DNA of 64,000 bases from Leishmania donovani (taxonomy: Eukaryota; Euglenozoa; Kinetoplastea; Trypanosomatida; Trypanosomatidae), in assembly GCF_000227135.1 (NCBI RefSeq), contig NC_018248.1:467670-531669 (forward strand), given 5' to 3'. The number at the start of each line of letters is the position of its first letter. Within the stretch, counting starts at the first letter, position 1. Shown in pieces: positions 63,419 through 64,000 of this stretch. Made by a program: the position numbers and the translations under genes. Under the pieces are notes generated by a model. That model ran no database searches, was not told the DNA's origin, and saw only the letters and a program-made list of their open reading frames with translations.

Positions 63419-64000
63419 CACCGCCGAGTACGAAGAAGCGGCGCCACTGCGGCGGAGAGAAAGAAGCAGCAGCGGAGACCGAGTATATGGAAGAAGGGCT
63501 GTGACTCAGGAGCGGCGGCGGCCATGGACTGGCGGAATGAGTACACGGCACCATACAAGACAACACACACCCGAAAAACAAGAGGAGGGAGACCGCCCTG
63601 CAAGACGAGGCTGGCGAGACTCACGCCGCAGCAGGATCGAGGCGGAGAAAGAGACACCCGCCCACACAAGCGCCAGAGCAGTGGAGGCCTTCTCGTTCTC
63701 CGAAAAGAGGGCACTTCGACGAGCTGCTTAGTTCCACGCGCGTGAAGCACTCGGCCGCACGTGCACGCGCAGGCACAGAGGAAGAGGAGGGCGAGGAGAG
63801 AAGGAGAGCGGAGACAAGAGAAAGGGTAAGAAGAAAAGCGGAGGCAGGGCAAGCTCGAACCGTGTAGAGTGCGGCGGCAGCAGCCAAGCAACAAGGAGCC
63901 GCGCTCTGTTTCTTTCGAGAGATCATAGCGTGCGAGGGTGGCAACAACGTCGCCAATTCCTCTCTTTCCCTCCGAGAGATGCACCACAGCGACTAACTCA
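63419..64000. other. Upstream region of the zinc-knuckle gene
   Basis: Sense-strand pyrimidine-rich sequence (63440-63500 and 63770-63850) could supply the splice acceptor for the gene starting at 63418. Nothing else is recognised before the right edge. Confidence 0.6.

Noticed and set aside
1..64000. A strand-switch region, which would mark transcription initiation or termination
   Set aside because: All fourteen supported genes run in the same direction, so no switch lies in the window.

Overview
The window looks like a stretch of nuclear chromosome from a trypanosomatid, most likely Leishmania or a close relative. The evidence is GC-rich DNA, fourteen intronless protein genes all on the minus strand (a polycistronic gene array), coding sequences with GC-rich third positions, and intergenic gaps of about 0.9 to 7.4 kb. 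On the sense strand those gaps are full of polypyrimidine tracts and CA/TG/TA microsatellites. No promoter, operon or ribosome binding site of bacterial type is expected. mRNA ends should be set by spliced-leader trans-splicing and polyadenylation. The neighbourhood of thymidine kinase, a PIF1-type helicase and an adenylate kinase agrees with what I remember of Leishmania chromosome 21, but I could not check this.

In transcription order (high to low coordinates) the genes are: a protein with paired Cys zinc knuckles of possible Yippee/Mis18 type (61553-63418); a large helical, possibly PPR-like protein (55148-57655); a leucine-rich-repeat protein (51903-53399); an adenylate kinase with an N-terminal RIIa-like docking helix pair (49451-50425); a WD40 plus coiled-coil protein with a FAZ1-like domain (42493-46281); a second WD40 protein (38720-40525); a long coiled-coil protein with a related FAZ1-like domain (30867-35213); thymidine kinase (28582-29439); a small, probably mitochondrial coiled-coil protein (25923-26804); a PIF1-family helicase (22191-24551); a ribosomal L1-domain protein (20502-21299); a secreted leucine-rich protein of the promastigote surface antigen type (17835-19268); a Ser-rich protein with RIIa-like and EF-hand-like segments (10045-13443); and a coiled-coil protein that runs off the left edge (1-2597).

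Two themes stand out. Much of the coding content looks cytoskeletal or flagellar: three neighbouring genes share WD40 and/or FAZ1-like modules, and two genes have RIIa-like docking motifs. TK, adenylate kinase, PIF1 and the L1 protein serve nucleotide, DNA and ribosome metabolism.

The intergenic DNA is mostly low complexity. It holds a perfect 40-bp palindrome (9750-9789), other AT-rich near-palindromes, a block of complex, coding-like but broken sequence (about 4560-6440), and a block that resembles a SIDER-type retroposon (about 47930-48530). I saw no tRNA, rRNA, CRISPR array or intact mobile element.

Start codons were chosen as the first ATG compatible with a likely splice acceptor. Several longest open frames begin at GTG or TTG and were trimmed.
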